Part shown: positions 44,559 to 45,252 of the stretch, piece by piece
How positions within the stretch are numbered: position 1 is the stretch's first letter
Layout: each line of letters opens with the position of its first letter
Origin: Flavobacteriales bacterium
GTDB lineage: Bacteria; Bacteroidota; Bacteroidia; Flavobacteriales_F; PHOS-HE28
NCBI GenBank assembly: GCA_020852835.1
Contig: JADZAC010000021.1
Span: 1 to 45,252 of the forward strand
Reading direction: 5' to 3'
Length of the DNA stretch: 45,252 bases
The notes under the pieces: model-generated
Database searches by the model: none
Told to the model about the DNA's origin: nothing
The model's input: the letters and a program-made list of their open reading frames with translations, nothing else
Made by a program: the position numbers and the translations under genes

Positions 44559-44668
44559 GCATCGGGCCTTCAGCCCTCCACGCACCCTCATGCACGCAGC
44601 CCGTGGCACGCCACGGGCTGCTATGTGCCGGGCCTTCAGCCCGGCCCCGGCCGTACACCGACCGAGAG
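44559..44668 (+). repeat. Composite hairpin repeat, unit A copy 2
   Basis: Starts GCATCGGGCCTTCAGCCCTC like copy 1. The middle stem is GCAGCCCGTGGC-AC-GCCACGGGCTGC, with a compensatory pair change relative to copy 1. The core GGGCCTTCAGCCC occurs at 44564-44576 and 44630-44642. The right end is degraded, so the terminal inverted repeat is not intact. Confidence 0.82.
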
Positions 44669-44737
44669 GTGAACTCCGGTGACTATCGGCATTTGACCGT
44701 CCGTTCAAACAAATGATCCGGCCACCGCTAGCTCCAG

Positions 44738-44870
44738 GTACACACGCGCCATGCGAGGGCCAAAGGCCCGCAGCATACCAACCCATCGTTCTCAAAGCGT
44801 ACACATGGTACGCCACGGTATCTGGCCACTGATGCGAGCAAACGAATCCTCCCACTGATTGCGACCTCGT
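44738..44870 (+). repeat. Variant repeat, unit C copy 1
   Basis: Shares the left half of unit B (GGGCC-AAA-GGCCC at 44757-44769, then GCATACCAACCCAT) but the right arm of the long palindrome is replaced by unrelated sequence starting CGTTCTCAAAGCG. The GGGCC anchor is exactly 129 bp before that of the next copy. Confidence 0.75.
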
Positions 44871-44999
44871 GTACATATCCCGCAAGGGCCAAAGGCCCGC
44901 CGCATACCAACCCATCGTTCGCAAAGCGTACACGTGGCATACCTCGGAATGTGGTCACCGAAGCACCCGGATGGGCCTGCCCGCCTGTTGCAGCCTCGT
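44871..44999 (+). repeat. Variant repeat, unit C copy 2
   Basis: Second C unit; GGGCC anchor at 44886, 129 bp after copy 1 and 129 bp before unit B copy 2. Like copy 1 it lacks the right palindrome arm and instead carries CGTTCGCAAAGCGTACAC. Overall it matches copy 1 over most of its length by eye. Confidence 0.75.
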
Positions 45000-45106
45000 G
45001 TACACATCCCCCAAGGGCCAAAGGCCCGCCGCAAACCAGCCCATGGCCCCGCCATGGGCTGGTTTGCCACACACATTCAGGGAGGGCTGAAGGCCCGGCA
45101 CATCAA
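45000..45106 (+). repeat. Composite hairpin repeat, unit B copy 2
   Basis: Full B unit. The long stem is again 17 perfect pairs with a CCC loop (45031-45047 with 45051-45067), although two positions differ from copy 1; both are matched by the partner base. The core GGGCTGAAGGCCC is at 45084-45096. Confidence 0.85.
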
Positions 45107-45140
45107 TGACACATAAATCGGATTGAATGAGGTTCCCGGT

Positions 45141-45252
45141 GCATCGGGCCTTCAGCCCTCCGCTCGCCCGCATGTACGCAGCCCGTGGCACGCCACGGGC
45201 TGCTATGTGCCAGGCCTTCAGCCCGGCCCCGTTCCATGCTCCGCCCGATACG
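45141..45252 (+). repeat. Composite hairpin repeat, unit A copy 3 (reaches the window edge)
   Basis: Starts with the same GCATCGGGC end and has the copy-2 version of the middle stem. The second core carries one mismatch (AGGCCTTCAGCCC, 45212-45224) and the right end reads GCCCGATAC. The array probably continues beyond the window. Confidence 0.85.

Noticed and set aside
44505..44933. N-terminal extension of the transposase through the repeats
   Set aside because: The frame is open only because the repeats lack stops and have a 129-bp period; the added sequence is repeat translation, and the family length fits the ATG at 44504.
43749..45252. CRISPR-like array
   Set aside because: The units are palindromic composites of over 100 bp in mixed orientation with related, not unique, intervening sequence, and no cas gene is near.

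Overview
The window looks like a chromosome segment of a high-GC member of the Bacteroidota, most likely an uncultured Flavobacteriales lineage (inference). The evidence is a type IX secretion/gliding block (porV, porU, a porP/sprF homologue, gldJ), several secreted proteins with C-terminal sorting domains, Bacteroidota-type -7 promoter boxes (TAnnTTTG, here often TAnnTTCG) and the gldJ-murF and pdh-cdd neighbourhoods. No tRNA, rRNA, CRISPR array or phage module was seen.

Layout. 1-5.8 kb: the tail of a sorting-domain protein and its terminator, a large FG-GAP beta-propeller surface protein on the minus strand, and a divergent lipoprotein. 5.9-11.5 kb: a PIG-L deacetylase with a ThuA-like tail, an aminotransferase and a sodium:solute symporter. 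11.6-20.8 kb: a doubtful small lipoprotein, two secreted sorting-domain proteins, a minus-strand ABC ATPase plus an ABC-2 permease/M1 peptidase fusion, and a seven-bladed WD40 protein. 21.0-28.2 kb: a YhhN protein, then on the minus strand recG, an unknown eight-span membrane protein, an isoprenylcysteine-methyltransferase-like protein, pdhC, pdhA and cdd. 28.4-29.8 kb: a plus-strand VTC-domain/DUF4956 pair. 29.9-40.0 kb: ispF-porV-porU on the minus strand, divergent from porP-gldJ and then murF. 40.0-43.7 kb: a LytS-type sensor kinase with a periplasmic propeller and its LytTR response regulator.

43.7-45.25 kb: a cluster of hairpin-forming repeats around a single-domain HUH/Y1 transposase (RAYT-like), continuing past the right edge. 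This is the most unusual part. Composite units A and B carry a shared GGGCCTTCAGCCC core (7 exact copies and one variant), stems that change by paired substitutions, and a sub-array with an exact 129-bp period.

The genes work together mainly around the cell surface. PorU, PorV, GldJ and PorP belong to the apparatus that exports and anchors the four sorting-domain proteins seen here (including PorU itself). Many genes have a -7-like box 3-8 nt before the start codon, which predicts leaderless or nearly leaderless mRNAs.
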